In this document: positions 17,942 through 26,174 of the stretch, in pieces
Layout of the letters: every line of letters begins with the position of its first letter
Numbering within the stretch: position 1 is the stretch's first letter
Virus record (IMG/VR): IMGVR_UViG_3300024255_002709
Coordinates: 1-59,056 of that record
DNA length: 59,056 nucleotides
Source of the DNA: a virus
Direction: 5' to 3' (one strand)
Made by a program: the position numbers and the translations under genes
The notes under the pieces: generated by a model
Told to the model about the DNA's origin: nothing
The model's input: only the letters and a program-made list of their open reading frames with translations
Database searches by the model: none

Positions 17942-19386
17942 AATTTTATGTTTATAAATTTAGCATTTGGTGTTATTTCTTCAACACTTACTAATTCATA
18001 TTTTAAGGAATTCATTCCATCTGATTTGTAATCCCATGTACCTTGTTGCATTTGATGGACAAATCTTTTTTCATTTGCAGCAGTTGTTTCACCCTTAGCC
18101 CAAACTTCCTTACCATCACTATTTTTGACCAATCCCTCATCCTTATGTGGTAAACAATACATTTTACCAGGTACTCTATGTGGTACGGTTGTGTATGGTA
18201 TTTTTACAACATCTTTTTTGAATGTACAATCATGTACAATTGCATTGTTATCATTGTTAGTTTTATCCATCATTAACCCATCTTTACAATCGTAATGTAG
18301 GACTAAACCATCATCTTCAACTTCGTTATGAATATTAGATACCTCATCCTTAGTTAACGCTCTGTTCCACATTCTCACATCTGCAATATCACCTCTAAAC
18401 CATTTTGATGGTTCTGTATCTGCAACTGATGTAGTTGTTCCAAGATAATAACTTGTATTACCATATCGTTTTAACATTCCCTCAAATGATTGTGGTGAAG
18501 GTGTTCCTGTTCCCCATCTTGCATCAGATTCCTTTCCATTCATATAAAAATGAATATCATTTCCATCAACTACTAAGGTAATCCAAGACCATCTATCTTC
18601 ATAGTTTTTCATCCATTGATAGATGTGTTCTCTTTGGTTGTTCCAAAGAGTTGCGGTATATGTTCTTGAGTTATTGTAACTAAATCCATAGTCATATCCT
18701 GGTCTACGAAGAATTGGATATTCACAAAATCTCCTATCCATATCACCAACTAACCAAATTGGAACTTTTTCCTCTTGTTGATGTGCTCTTACTAATACTG
18801 AAATAGTATGTGAACGAGATGTTAAATTTCGTAATTGTCTAGTACATGGTATTTCTGCATAAGATTTATATCCATCAAATGAAATAAAATCTTGTGGAGT
18901 TTTATCGAAATCCATATATTCATAATTAGCATATCCCTCTAAAACACATCTCCAAAACAAATCATCATCTTCCATTCCCCAATCCCAATAATCATTTGAA
19001 TAACCATTAGTTCTTTCAACTTGTTCTTTAGAAAATAAAATTGCACCACCAAAATACTCTTCATATTTTAGTTCATAGTTCATTTGTGAGATTTGAGTTG
19101 CAATATGTCTAGGTTTATCTTTTGGAAAAGAATAATCAGCACCTCCATCTTCTTCAGGAATCATATCAATATCATGATATACAACATAATCACATCCTTC
19201 TTTGAACGCCCACTCAGCAGCGATGTTTTTAGTTGCTCCTCTGTTGAACAACTTATCATCTACTTGATGACCAAAATAAATTTGATAATCAATTCCCCTA
19301 TCCTTAAGGTATTTACCAATCTTTGGTATAAATTCTTTTAGATGTGATTCTCTGTTTCTATATGGTACACAAACTCCTAACTTCAT
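17938..19386 (-). CDS. GT7 (beta-1,4-galactosyltransferase-like) enzyme fused to LamG-like domain, copy 1
   Basis: 482 aa. The N-terminal ~200 residues follow the beta4-galactosyltransferase plan: VCVPYRNRESHL, FNRGATKN (47-54), HDIDMIP (71-77, the DxD metal site), YFGGAILFS and NGYSNDYWDWGMEDDDLF (127-144), where the catalytic Asp is expected. The C-terminal part (about 225-400) is LamG-like, with IHFYMNGKE, YYLGTTTS, FRGDIADVRMWNRALTKDE and LHYDCKD. The fusion would tie sugar transfer to carbohydrate or protein binding. Two more copies follow the same architecture (19793-21247, 22046-23503). No membrane anchor is seen, unlike animal homologues. Confidence 0.83.
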   Translation of the reverse strand: MKLGVCVPYRNRESHLKEFIPKIGKYLKDRGIDYQIYFGHQVDDKLFNRGATKNIAAEWAFKEGCDYVVYHDIDMIPEEDGGADYSFPKDKPRHIATQISQMNYELKYEEYFGGAILFSKEQVERTNGYSNDYWDWGMEDDDLFWRCVLEGYANYEYMDFDKTPQDFISFDGYKSYAEIPCTRQLRNLTSRSHTISVLVRAHQQEEKVPIWLVGDMDRRFCEYPILRRPGYDYGFSYNNSRTYTATLWNNQREHIYQWMKNYEDRWSWITLVVDGNDIHFYMNGKESDARWGTGTPSPQSFEGMLKRYGNTSYYLGTTTSVADTEPSKWFRGDIADVRMWNRALTKDEVSNIHNEVEDDGLVLHYDCKDGLMMDKTNNDNNAIVHDCTFKKDVVKIPYTTVPHRVPGKMYCLPHKDEGLVKNSDGKEVWAKGETTAANEKRFVHQMQQGTWDYKSDGMNSLKYELVSVEEITPNAKFINIKL

Positions 19387-19796
19387 AGTGTATCCGCTAT
19401 TAACTTTTTAAACTTAGTTGTACTCCAACCATGGTCTCTATTTAAATAATGAACTGGTACATCTAATTCGAAACCTGTGTATGTTTTACCACGATAATCA
19501 TCTCCTAAAAATCTGATATCTGGATTTAATCTGTATATTAAATCTACCAATTCTTTTTCGTAAGTATAATACGCAATTCCATTTATAAATTTTATTGAGG
19601 TTAAAATTTCTGTTCTTTCTTGTTTAGTAAGAATTGGTTTTAGTTTCTCTGGTCTTTCTATTGATGGGTCTATGTGTAAAAGAATTATAAGTTGTTTACA
19701 ATAAGTTTTACACTCTTTAAACATCTTAATATAACCTGGATGTATTACATCGAAGTTACCGGCAATCACTCCCATATTATATTTATTATCCATCAT
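19383..19796 (-). CDS. Cytidylyltransferase/adenylyltransferase (HldE C-terminal/TagD-like)
   Basis: 137 aa. GVIAGNFDVIHPGYIKMF at the start is the nucleotidyltransferase signature, with HPGY in place of HxGH, so the second His is Tyr. RFLGDDYRGKTYTGFE and RDHGWSTTKFKKLI are the following substrate and ribose/phosphate motifs, the latter corresponding to the RTxGISTT-like signature. Size fits a single domain. It may activate a sugar phosphate or polyol phosphate and complement the stand-alone HldE-like kinase at 4522-5277. It overlaps both flanking GT7-LamG genes by 4 bases. Confidence 0.83.
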   Translation of the reverse strand: MMDNKYNMGVIAGNFDVIHPGYIKMFKECKTYCKQLIILLHIDPSIERPEKLKPILTKQERTEILTSIKFINGIAYYTYEKELVDLIYRLNPDIRFLGDDYRGKTYTGFELDVPVHYLNRDHGWSTTKFKKLIADTL

Positions 19797-21247
19797 AACT
19801 CTATTGATATTTTACTTATTATTCCGTTTTCTTCTTTTTTTACTTCTTTAAATCTAAGTGTATTGATTCCATCAATTCTAAAATCATCTATGTTAGTTCT
19901 AACTTGATTATAATATTTTAATTGATTTTTTCTTGTTTCGTTATGTACCCACTTATTTCCAATAGAAGAATTGCTTTTATGTTTTAATGACTTAAAACGA
20001 GATTCTCTACGATGTGGTTTTGGTAGAAAAGTTTTAAAGGATTCACTAGACTTATATAAATATATATTGTTTAAATAAACATCATATTTTCCACCCAAAT
20101 CGATTGATGTAGTTGATGTTGATATTTCTGGTAATATTTGTGTATGTAAAAATTCACTTGATTTAAAGTTTCCAAAATTTCTAAGTTTTGGTTTAGTTGG
20201 GTTTTGTGATATCTCAAAAACTTCATCATCATTAAGAGCAATATCATATATCTCGATACTCGATATTAATCCATAAAAGAAATCTTTATTTGATGGCTTA
20301 CCATTTCCAATACCAATAAAAATTTCATCAGATGATAATTGTAATATTTCATTATTCATTTTTTCCGTACCAACAAGTTTACCATTCATGTATAATTTTA
20401 TTGTATCTGAATTTTCATATACCATGGTTAGATGAACCCATCTCTCACCAACAACATCGGTTGAAACCGAATATGGTTTTTTATCCAAATCATATGATTG
20501 ACAGAAAAATCTTCTAAATGAATTATAAAATAAACCCGTATTGTAACCAGGTATTGATAGTATAGGAAATTCATCATATTCTTTATTTTCACTTAAAGGT
20601 ATATCTTCTGGCTTTACCATAACAGAAATAGTAAACTCATCTTCAAGTAAATGTAATTTTTTAGTAGAAAAACACTTTATAAAAGAATTCGTCCCATTAA
20701 ACTTAAATGATTCTATTTCTTTAATAGTTTCATTACCGAAAGATTCAGTATCAATTTCTAAATCTGATTCGATACATCTAATTAATAAATCATCATCTTC
20801 GAATCCCCATCCCCAATAATCATTTGAGAATCCATTAATAGTTTTGAAATCTTCTTTTGTAAACATTGTTACTCCACCGAAGTAATCAAAGAATGTAGTT
20901 TCGTAATCGTGTTCTTGTAGGTGTGTTGCTAAATGAAGTGGTTTATCTGAATAAGAATAATCCACATCTTCAGGTAACATATCGACATCATGAAATACAA
21001 AATAATCGCACCCCTTATCCAAGGCATACTTATATCCTGCATTCAGAAGTTTACCTCTGTTAAAAGGTTTATCATCTGATTGTTCAATGATGAAGATTTC
21101 GTAATCAATATCCTTAATATAATCTTTCATATGAGATAAGAACCTTTTCAGTTGTTGTTCTCTATCTCTATATGGAACTATTATACCAAGTTTATGATTT
21201 ACTCTCTTCTCCTTGAGTTTCTGTGTTCTCTTGGATTCTCTCAGCAT
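19793..21247 (-). CDS. GT7 (beta-1,4-galactosyltransferase-like) enzyme fused to LamG-like domain, copy 2
   Basis: 484 aa from ATG at 21247, which overlaps the 89-aa gene by 56 bases. The conserved domain begins only at residue ~18 (KLGIIVPYRDRE). An AAGGAG lies just before that point but no ATG, GTG or TTG follows it, so the true start is uncertain. This copy has the most canonical GT7 motifs: FNRGKLLNAGY (62-72), HDVDMLP (86-92), FGGVTMFT and INGFSNDYWGWGFEDDDL (137-154), close to the animal beta4GalT signature. The LamG-like region at about 205-360 includes IKLYMNGKLVG, EIFIGIGNG and FYGLISSIEIYDIALNDDE. A galactose or related sugar donor is inferred. Confidence 0.83.
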   Translation of the reverse strand: MLRESKRTQKLKEKRVNHKLGIIVPYRDREQQLKRFLSHMKDYIKDIDYEIFIIEQSDDKPFNRGKLLNAGYKYALDKGCDYFVFHDVDMLPEDVDYSYSDKPLHLATHLQEHDYETTFFDYFGGVTMFTKEDFKTINGFSNDYWGWGFEDDDLLIRCIESDLEIDTESFGNETIKEIESFKFNGTNSFIKCFSTKKLHLLEDEFTISVMVKPEDIPLSENKEYDEFPILSIPGYNTGLFYNSFRRFFCQSYDLDKKPYSVSTDVVGERWVHLTMVYENSDTIKLYMNGKLVGTEKMNNEILQLSSDEIFIGIGNGKPSNKDFFYGLISSIEIYDIALNDDEVFEISQNPTKPKLRNFGNFKSSEFLHTQILPEISTSTTSIDLGGKYDVYLNNIYLYKSSESFKTFLPKPHRRESRFKSLKHKSNSSIGNKWVHNETRKNQLKYYNQVRTNIDDFRIDGINTLRFKEVKKEENGIISKISIEL

Positions 21248-21461
21248 CTCTTGATGGTCTATTTGATGTTCCTACTGTTTTTGATTTTGCAATTTGATAA
21301 AATTCGTTTAGATACCATTCAAATCTTTCTTGCCACATATCTGCATCCAAGTCATATATCCAATCGTTAATTTCACCAATTGATTTACCAATTGATTCAA
21401 GAGCTTTTACACCTCTTTCCTCCAAGTTATCGTTACTTGTTGTTTTCGTTGTCTTTGCCAT
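21192..21461 (-). CDS. Hypothetical acidic protein (89 aa)
   Basis: 89 aa, largely charged, with a helical centre (VKALESIGKSIGEINDWIYD) and disordered, Glu/Ser/Thr-rich ends. It overlaps genes on both sides (29 and 56 bases). The N-terminal helix is faintly like the start of the next gene (VRTLEHIDNSLQDI), so the two may be related. It lies between two GT7-LamG genes, with no recognisable family. A good ATG and continuity of the operon support it as real. Confidence 0.5.
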   Translation of the reverse strand: MAKTTKTTSNDNLEERGVKALESIGKSIGEINDWIYDLDADMWQERFEWYLNEFYQIAKSKTVGTSNRPSRDAERIQENTETQGEESKS

Positions 21462-22071
21462 AATTGTAATTTAGTTTTTTATTTTCTACTAATTCTGTTA
21501 ATAATTTTTTAAACATCCATCCTTCGTGTGATTTAAAATCAATAGAGAACGATGCTTCTTCTATATAATCTTTAAGTTTTACTGGTTTCCATTTTAATTT
21601 TTCCAATTCTGATTCTAGTTTTGGAATATCCCACTTTACTTCTTCTAAGTAGTCTTTTATCTTTTTTGGCTCCCACTTTAACTTTTCAATCTTTGCTTTG
21701 AGTTCTTCTATCTTCCACTCTAATTCTTCTATTTCGTTATTTTTATCATCTAATTCAAATTCAAGTTTTTCCATTTCTGCAGTTTTTACAACTACATTTG
21801 TATTTGCTTCATCTAACCTAAAAGTTTTTTGTTTTATTTCTTCCTCGGTTTCATCTATTCTTGGTTGATTATCCCAATACCTTTCAAAGTATTCACCAAT
21901 ATGAGAATTATTATGTTTAGAAGTTTTAAGTAAAGTTTCTAAAATCATAATAATTTTTAAAAATATAGCATTATCCTTAACACCTGGTTCAATAATATCT
22001 TGTAGACTATTATCTATGTGCTCAAGGGTTCGTACTACCTTTTCGTTATGTAACAATTCTAATAAGTTCAT
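21433..22071 (-). CDS. Coiled-coil protein with internal repeat
   Basis: 212 aa. Residues ~72-175 are a long charged helix with heptad-like spacing (EEIEELEWKIEELKAKIEKL-type sequence). Within it a ~19-residue unit occurs twice: EKLKWEPKKIKDYLEEVKW at 129-147 and EKLKWKPVKLKDYIEEASF at 157-175, separated by a similar KWDIPKLESEL spacer. It has no membrane segment or signal. It could be a scaffold holding glycosyltransferases together or a trimerising virion component; both are guesses. It overlaps the flanking genes by 26 and 29 bases. Confidence 0.6.
   Translation of the reverse strand: MNLLELLHNEKVVRTLEHIDNSLQDIIEPGVKDNAIFLKIIMILETLLKTSKHNNSHIGEYFERYWDNQPRIDETEEEIKQKTFRLDEANTNVVVKTAEMEKLEFELDDKNNEIEELEWKIEELKAKIEKLKWEPKKIKDYLEEVKWDIPKLESELEKLKWKPVKLKDYIEEASFSIDFKSHEGWMFKKLLTELVENKKLNYNYGKDNENNK
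21547..21687 (-). repeat. Internal duplicated 19-residue unit in coiled-coil gene
   Basis: Two copies of a KLKWxPxKxKDYxEE coding unit (residues 129-147 and 157-175 of the 212-aa protein) lie 84 bases apart. The DNA copies are also similar, suggesting a recent slippage-type duplication. Confidence 0.6.
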
Positions 22072-23503
22072 AATCTTCTTTATCTTGTTTATCTAATATT
22101 TTATAAGTTAATGATGATAGTCCAATAGTGGTATAATCTAATTTATCTGTTAGTACCTCATGAAAAAATATATCAGCATTTTCTTCAATATCAGGATTAT
22201 ATTTATAATATTTTTTTATTATCTCAGTATCATCCTCATGTACTAATGATTTATATTCTCCTTGCAATCTTATTGGTAAATATATTGGAGTTGTTACATC
22301 TAAAGTAATTTCCTCTACATCAAATGGTCCTTCCAATTTTAAGTGATTTAAATTTTTACCCTTATCTAATAATAATCTATTTTTATAAAAAGTTTTAAAG
22401 TCATATATACTACAAATATTAAACCCAAATTTATTTTTCAAATTATTAAATGAACTTTCTCCATCGTAAAATAAAGCAGATACTATTTCTTCATTAATTT
22501 TTGTATTTGAAGTTAATATTGATGAGATTTTAATATCACTTTGTGTATCTGAAATTTTAACTGTATGTTTTGTATAATCAAATAAATCGAAATTTTCTTT
22601 TAGTTTAAGAGTTTCTAATTTATTATTGAGGTACATAAAGATACCATTGTTATTTTTACCAAATATAACATGATTCCATTTTTCTTTTTTATAATCATGA
22701 GATACCTCATAGTGTATTTCATCTTTATCCCATATCTGACCTAGTACATGCTTTCCATGTGATAAGAATACACCAGTATCACACCCTTCAAATGAAAATA
22801 AGTTTTTTACTTCTTCTGTATTCTTTGAATCTTTGAACCAAAATGAAATAAAAAAATCTCCATTTATTAATTCATTTGTCATATGATTTATATTTCCATA
22901 AAATCTACTTTCAGCACCAAGTGATATTGTATTTATTTTATGGTTTCTTTTATCTGTACCTATTTCTACATTTTCTATCCTATATGGTAACACATCAGTA
23001 ATATCATATCTTTCATATGTTTGATTTATATCATAAAACTTTTCTAAATACGCTCCACTTCTTTCTAATCTATAAAGTAAGTCTAAATCATGAAAACCAT
23101 AACCCCAATACTCATTTGAGTATCCGTTTGCATTTTCAAAATCTTCTCTACTGATAACATTAACTCCACCAAAATATTGTGGATATGGCATCTTGTTATC
23201 ATGTGCTTCAACATTAGTTGCTAAGTGAGTTGGTGATTCGGGATAAGTATAATCACACTCATCATTCATTGGTAACATATCTATATCATGAAAAGCAAAG
23301 TAAGTGTATTCTTTACCAACTTCTTTACTAACAACATTACATAATTTACCATAATTGAAAGGTCTATTATCTGTTTGTTCTGCAATAAAAATAGTGTAAT
23401 CGATTCCCTTATCTTTAAGAAACTCTTGCATATGAGGTATGAACACATCTAAGTGGTCTTGCCTATCTCTATAAGGAACAATAATTGCTAACTTATCTAT
23501 CAT
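22046..23503 (-). CDS. GT7-like protein fused to LamG-like domain, copy 3 (degenerate active site)
   Basis: 485 aa, same architecture as the other two. AIIVPYRDRQDHL, HDIDMLP (72-78) and YFGGVNVIS are kept. FNRG is FNYG (49-52), and the WGWGxEDDD motif reads WGYGFHDLDL (133-142). The residue matching the catalytic Asp of beta4GalT remains, but the preceding Glu is His and the following Asp is Leu. It may accept a different sugar or be a binding-only copy. The LamG-like part (about 205-360) has GIFMYLNNKLETLK and a CDTGVFLSHGKH strand. It overlaps the coiled-coil gene by 26 bases and the next upstream gene by 4. Confidence 0.78.
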   Translation of the reverse strand: MIDKLAIIVPYRDRQDHLDVFIPHMQEFLKDKGIDYTIFIAEQTDNRPFNYGKLCNVVSKEVGKEYTYFAFHDIDMLPMNDECDYTYPESPTHLATNVEAHDNKMPYPQYFGGVNVISREDFENANGYSNEYWGYGFHDLDLLYRLERSGAYLEKFYDINQTYERYDITDVLPYRIENVEIGTDKRNHKINTISLGAESRFYGNINHMTNELINGDFFISFWFKDSKNTEEVKNLFSFEGCDTGVFLSHGKHVLGQIWDKDEIHYEVSHDYKKEKWNHVIFGKNNNGIFMYLNNKLETLKLKENFDLFDYTKHTVKISDTQSDIKISSILTSNTKINEEIVSALFYDGESSFNNLKNKFGFNICSIYDFKTFYKNRLLLDKGKNLNHLKLEGPFDVEEITLDVTTPIYLPIRLQGEYKSLVHEDDTEIIKKYYKYNPDIEENADIFFHEVLTDKLDYTTIGLSSLTYKILDKQDKEDYELIRIVT

Positions 23504-24342
23504 ACTTTTATTATAACATTTGAAAGTTCATTCCACTTTGTATAATCAAAGTAAGAATTATCTTCCATTTTTTCAAACATAAATTCAGGATTATTTATAT
23601 CGATTTTCCAATCATTAATCTGAATTCCTCTGTACATTTTTTTATATTCCTGCCAATAGGAATAATCTTTTTTTGTTTCTGATACTTCTTTTAATCTTTC
23701 AAGAACGGTTGAATCCCATTTAAAATGATGCACTTGTACAATCCCATTTTCTATTGGATATCTTTTAGGATGATTCCATCCTCGTTCTCTCCAAGTATCA
23801 GTATCACCGATTACTGCAAAATGTTGTCCATGTGTTACATCTACTGAACCTTTCATTACACAACATTTGTTTGGCATCGCTCCACTCATAGGATATCTAA
23901 AAAATCCTGCAAGTGGAAACGATTTCCAAATATTAGTTTCTTTTGTTACCAAAGGAAACTCTCCTCCCTCTCCTATCCTATCGAGGAATCCTCCTGTAAT
24001 AAACTCCCATCCGTTTTCATCACACTCTGAAATCATTTCTCTGATATCAGTTGGATAAACATGAAGTTCATCATCATCCGAAACCACCCACCATTCGTTT
24101 GGTTTGGTTTGTTTAACTTCGTTATATAATTGAGTTACTCTTTCCCAATTAAATTTTTCTTCGGTAACTATTTTGTAGGGTTTGATACCGAGATTTATTA
24201 CATCTTCTAAAATACCATCTAAGGTATGTTGTCTATAAACTACTACATAAATTTCATCTACAATATCTTTGTAGTGATTTATCATATGTGGTAGGATTGT
24301 TGTATTGTGGCCAACTACTGTGACCAAGTTTACTTTTGGCAT
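23500..24342 (-). CDS. Glycosyltransferase, GT2/GT92-like
   Basis: 280 aa. It starts with VNLVTVVGHNTTILPHMINHY, the N-terminal pattern of small glycosyltransferases that read 'talk of a distant event', and has WWVVSDDDELHVYP at 84-97, a clear DxD-type metal/nucleotide-sugar site. GGFLDRIGEGG and VHHFKWD further on match the acceptor/leaving-group region of GT92/Glyco_tranf_2_4-like proteins. No membrane segment. It overlaps the methyltransferase gene by 13 bases. The donor sugar is unknown. Confidence 0.8.
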   Translation of the reverse strand: MPKVNLVTVVGHNTTILPHMINHYKDIVDEIYVVVYRQHTLDGILEDVINLGIKPYKIVTEEKFNWERVTQLYNEVKQTKPNEWWVVSDDDELHVYPTDIREMISECDENGWEFITGGFLDRIGEGGEFPLVTKETNIWKSFPLAGFFRYPMSGAMPNKCCVMKGSVDVTHGQHFAVIGDTDTWRERGWNHPKRYPIENGIVQVHHFKWDSTVLERLKEVSETKKDYSYWQEYKKMYRGIQINDWKIDINNPEFMFEKMEDNSYFDYTKWNELSNVIIKV

Positions 24343-25112
24343 TTCTGAAGAATTGTTAGACCCGTAGAAGATGGTCTAGTTTTAAATATACCATTATTGA
24401 AAAAGTTAAAAATTTCCCAATCACTATCATCACTCAGTTCTTTTACTAATTTAGATGGTCCGTTTGTTATATTATCTTGATGATTTTGACTCTTAACATC
24501 TTCTGTAACTATTAAATCTTTTTCGAATGATTCATCTGTATCATGTATTGATATAATTCCATTTGGAGAAAGTATTTTAGAGTATAACTCGAAGTCTTGT
24601 TTTACATCTTCATAGGAATGACCTGCATCAATATGTAAATAATCAATTTTAATATCTTCTTTTACAAAAAAGTTATAATATGCGTTTTCTGTTGTTTCTA
24701 ATATAATTCTTGGAAAAAAGTTTTTTCTTAGAAAAGAATCCCCATTCTTCCAATCTACGTTTCCACCAATTCCATTTGCAGCATCAACAAGATATGTACT
24801 TCCTATATCACCCCAATTAAAATCTCGGTTTCCTTCAAAGATTTGTGAATCATACAAATCAACTCTTGCTTGTGTCATTATTCTAGGAATGAATCCACCC
24901 CCACTACCCAAACAAACACAAACTTTTGCTCTCATATAATGAATTATAGAGTAAATTAATAAACCATCACCTAAAGTTAAATCAGTAGCACCATGTGTCC
25001 AACGATATGGAACAGGAATATGCTCATGAAATTCCTTTCCATTTACATCTAATTTTGGTTTTTGATTATTTGTTAAATATTCTCGAAGATAATCAAGATT
25101 TAGTAATGTCAT
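24330..25112 (-). CDS. Class I SAM-dependent methyltransferase (Methyltransf_24-like)
   Basis: 260 aa. VCVCLGSGGGFIP near 64-76 is the SAM-binding glycine loop, IDYLHIDAGHSYEDVKQDF the acidic post-motif region, and GIISIHDTDES the closing strand. The IDAGHSYE...HDT pattern is typical of Methyltransf_24 proteins in sugar and LPS loci. It probably methylates a sugar residue. It is the first gene after two tandem TATATTTATA elements and so the likely head of the long glycan operon running down to about 452. Confidence 0.82.
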   Translation of the reverse strand: MTLLNLDYLREYLTNNQKPKLDVNGKEFHEHIPVPYRWTHGATDLTLGDGLLIYSIIHYMRAKVCVCLGSGGGFIPRIMTQARVDLYDSQIFEGNRDFNWGDIGSTYLVDAANGIGGNVDWKNGDSFLRKNFFPRIILETTENAYYNFFVKEDIKIDYLHIDAGHSYEDVKQDFELYSKILSPNGIISIHDTDESFEKDLIVTEDVKSQNHQDNITNGPSKLVKELSDDSDWEIFNFFNNGIFKTRPSSTGLTILQKCQK

Positions 25113-25130
25113 AACTTTCTTATTGTCTTA

Positions 25131-25140
25131 TATAAATATA
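25131..25140 (-). promoter_or_regulatory. Late-type promoter element TATATTTATA
   Basis: Exact TATATTTATA in gene orientation, 18 bases before the methyltransferase start. It is the likely start site for the glycan operon. Confidence 0.65.
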
Positions 25141-25159
25141 ATAAAAAATAATAAATGTA

Positions 25160-25169
25160 TATAAATATA
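25160..25169 (-). promoter_or_regulatory. Second tandem TATATTTATA element
   Basis: A second exact copy 20 bases upstream of the first, just after the stop of the GT4-like gene. The pair would give two closely spaced starts, or one may be inactive. Confidence 0.5.
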
Positions 25170-25171
25170 TA

Positions 25172-26164
25172 TTAGTTAAATAGATTTACAACATCAGCTG
25201 TCCATCTTGATTTATCATCATATTTTTTTAAATATTCTTTTAATTTATAAAATTCATTTGTATGAACTGATTCACTATCGGATAAAATTAATTCATATAT
25301 TTTTTTAAACTCATTTTTTGATGATGCTCTATATCGATAATCAACATCTCCCCAATCAGAATGTATGATAGGTAATTTACCATAATCAACTGATTGGAAT
25401 ATAGAATAACCAAATGGTTCTTTAGTATGACATGAATGTGAAATACTCCATTTAAGGTTCATAAAAGAGTTTAGTATATCGATACTCCATTTAAAATATT
25501 TAGTTCGTTTAAAATCATAATATCCACTTTCATTTATATTTTTCCAATCATAATATCCACTTAAAACATATGATGGAAGTGAATCTAAATAATGTACATT
25601 TTTCCTTGATTCTATTCTTGATGCAAATCCTATTTTATTATTTATTTTACCAAGTTCTATATTATGCTTAAATTCGTAAAAGTTTGTTATAGTTTCTGTT
25701 TCGAAATCATTAAATATTTCAGATGGATTATTTCCAATCCAAATTCTTTTTTTACAATAAGTAAGTAATTCTATTACATCATCCTCTACTACATTTGTAC
25801 TAAACTGTCTAAGAGAATCTCCATATTGTAACATATCAGGTAGATATGCTTGTACAAAAATAGTTCCCCACTTATCTTTATATTTCCATAGATGGTCTCG
25901 TTTGTGATAATTTGCATGCAAAAAATGTATTTCACTACACATTTTTAAAATAAAATCTGTCTTTTTTGCATCTTCTAAGTGAAAGTGAAGTTTTCCTAGT
26001 TTTTCAAGATTGTAAGTATCTCTCCATCCAATTGGTTTTTTAGAATCTACCAAAATATAATATTCAGAAAGATGAGGTAAAACTAATTCTATAAAATTAT
26101 TAGTCCACATATCAGCACCACCTTGAATGATGTTACCACAACCTGTTGTTACAAAAACCTTCAT
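25172..26164 (-). CDS. Glycosyltransferase, GT4-like (GT-B fold)
   Basis: 330 aa. The N-terminus VFVTTGCGNIIQGGADMW resembles the acceptor-domain start of GT4 enzymes. IGFASRIESRKNVHYL near 195-210 matches the donor-domain opening, and EPFGYSIFQSVDYGKLPII the E(x7)E-like nucleotide-sugar region, with the second Glu replaced. Shorter than the usual ~370 aa. It follows the giant fibre gene by 10 bases and is probably co-transcribed with it, which hints that it glycosylates the fibre. Confidence 0.75.
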   Translation of the reverse strand: MKVFVTTGCGNIIQGGADMWTNNFIELVLPHLSEYYILVDSKKPIGWRDTYNLEKLGKLHFHLEDAKKTDFILKMCSEIHFLHANYHKRDHLWKYKDKWGTIFVQAYLPDMLQYGDSLRQFSTNVVEDDVIELLTYCKKRIWIGNNPSEIFNDFETETITNFYEFKHNIELGKINNKIGFASRIESRKNVHYLDSLPSYVLSGYYDWKNINESGYYDFKRTKYFKWSIDILNSFMNLKWSISHSCHTKEPFGYSIFQSVDYGKLPIIHSDWGDVDYRYRASSKNEFKKIYELILSDSESVHTNEFYKLKEYLKKYDDKSRWTADVVNLFN

Positions 26165-26174
26165 TAATTATTTT

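Noticed and set aside
20055-20064. TATATTTATA element inside the GT7-LamG copy 2 gene
   Set aside because: It lies mid-gene, codes for the NNIYLYKS region, and no start codon for a gene follows at 18-31 bases.
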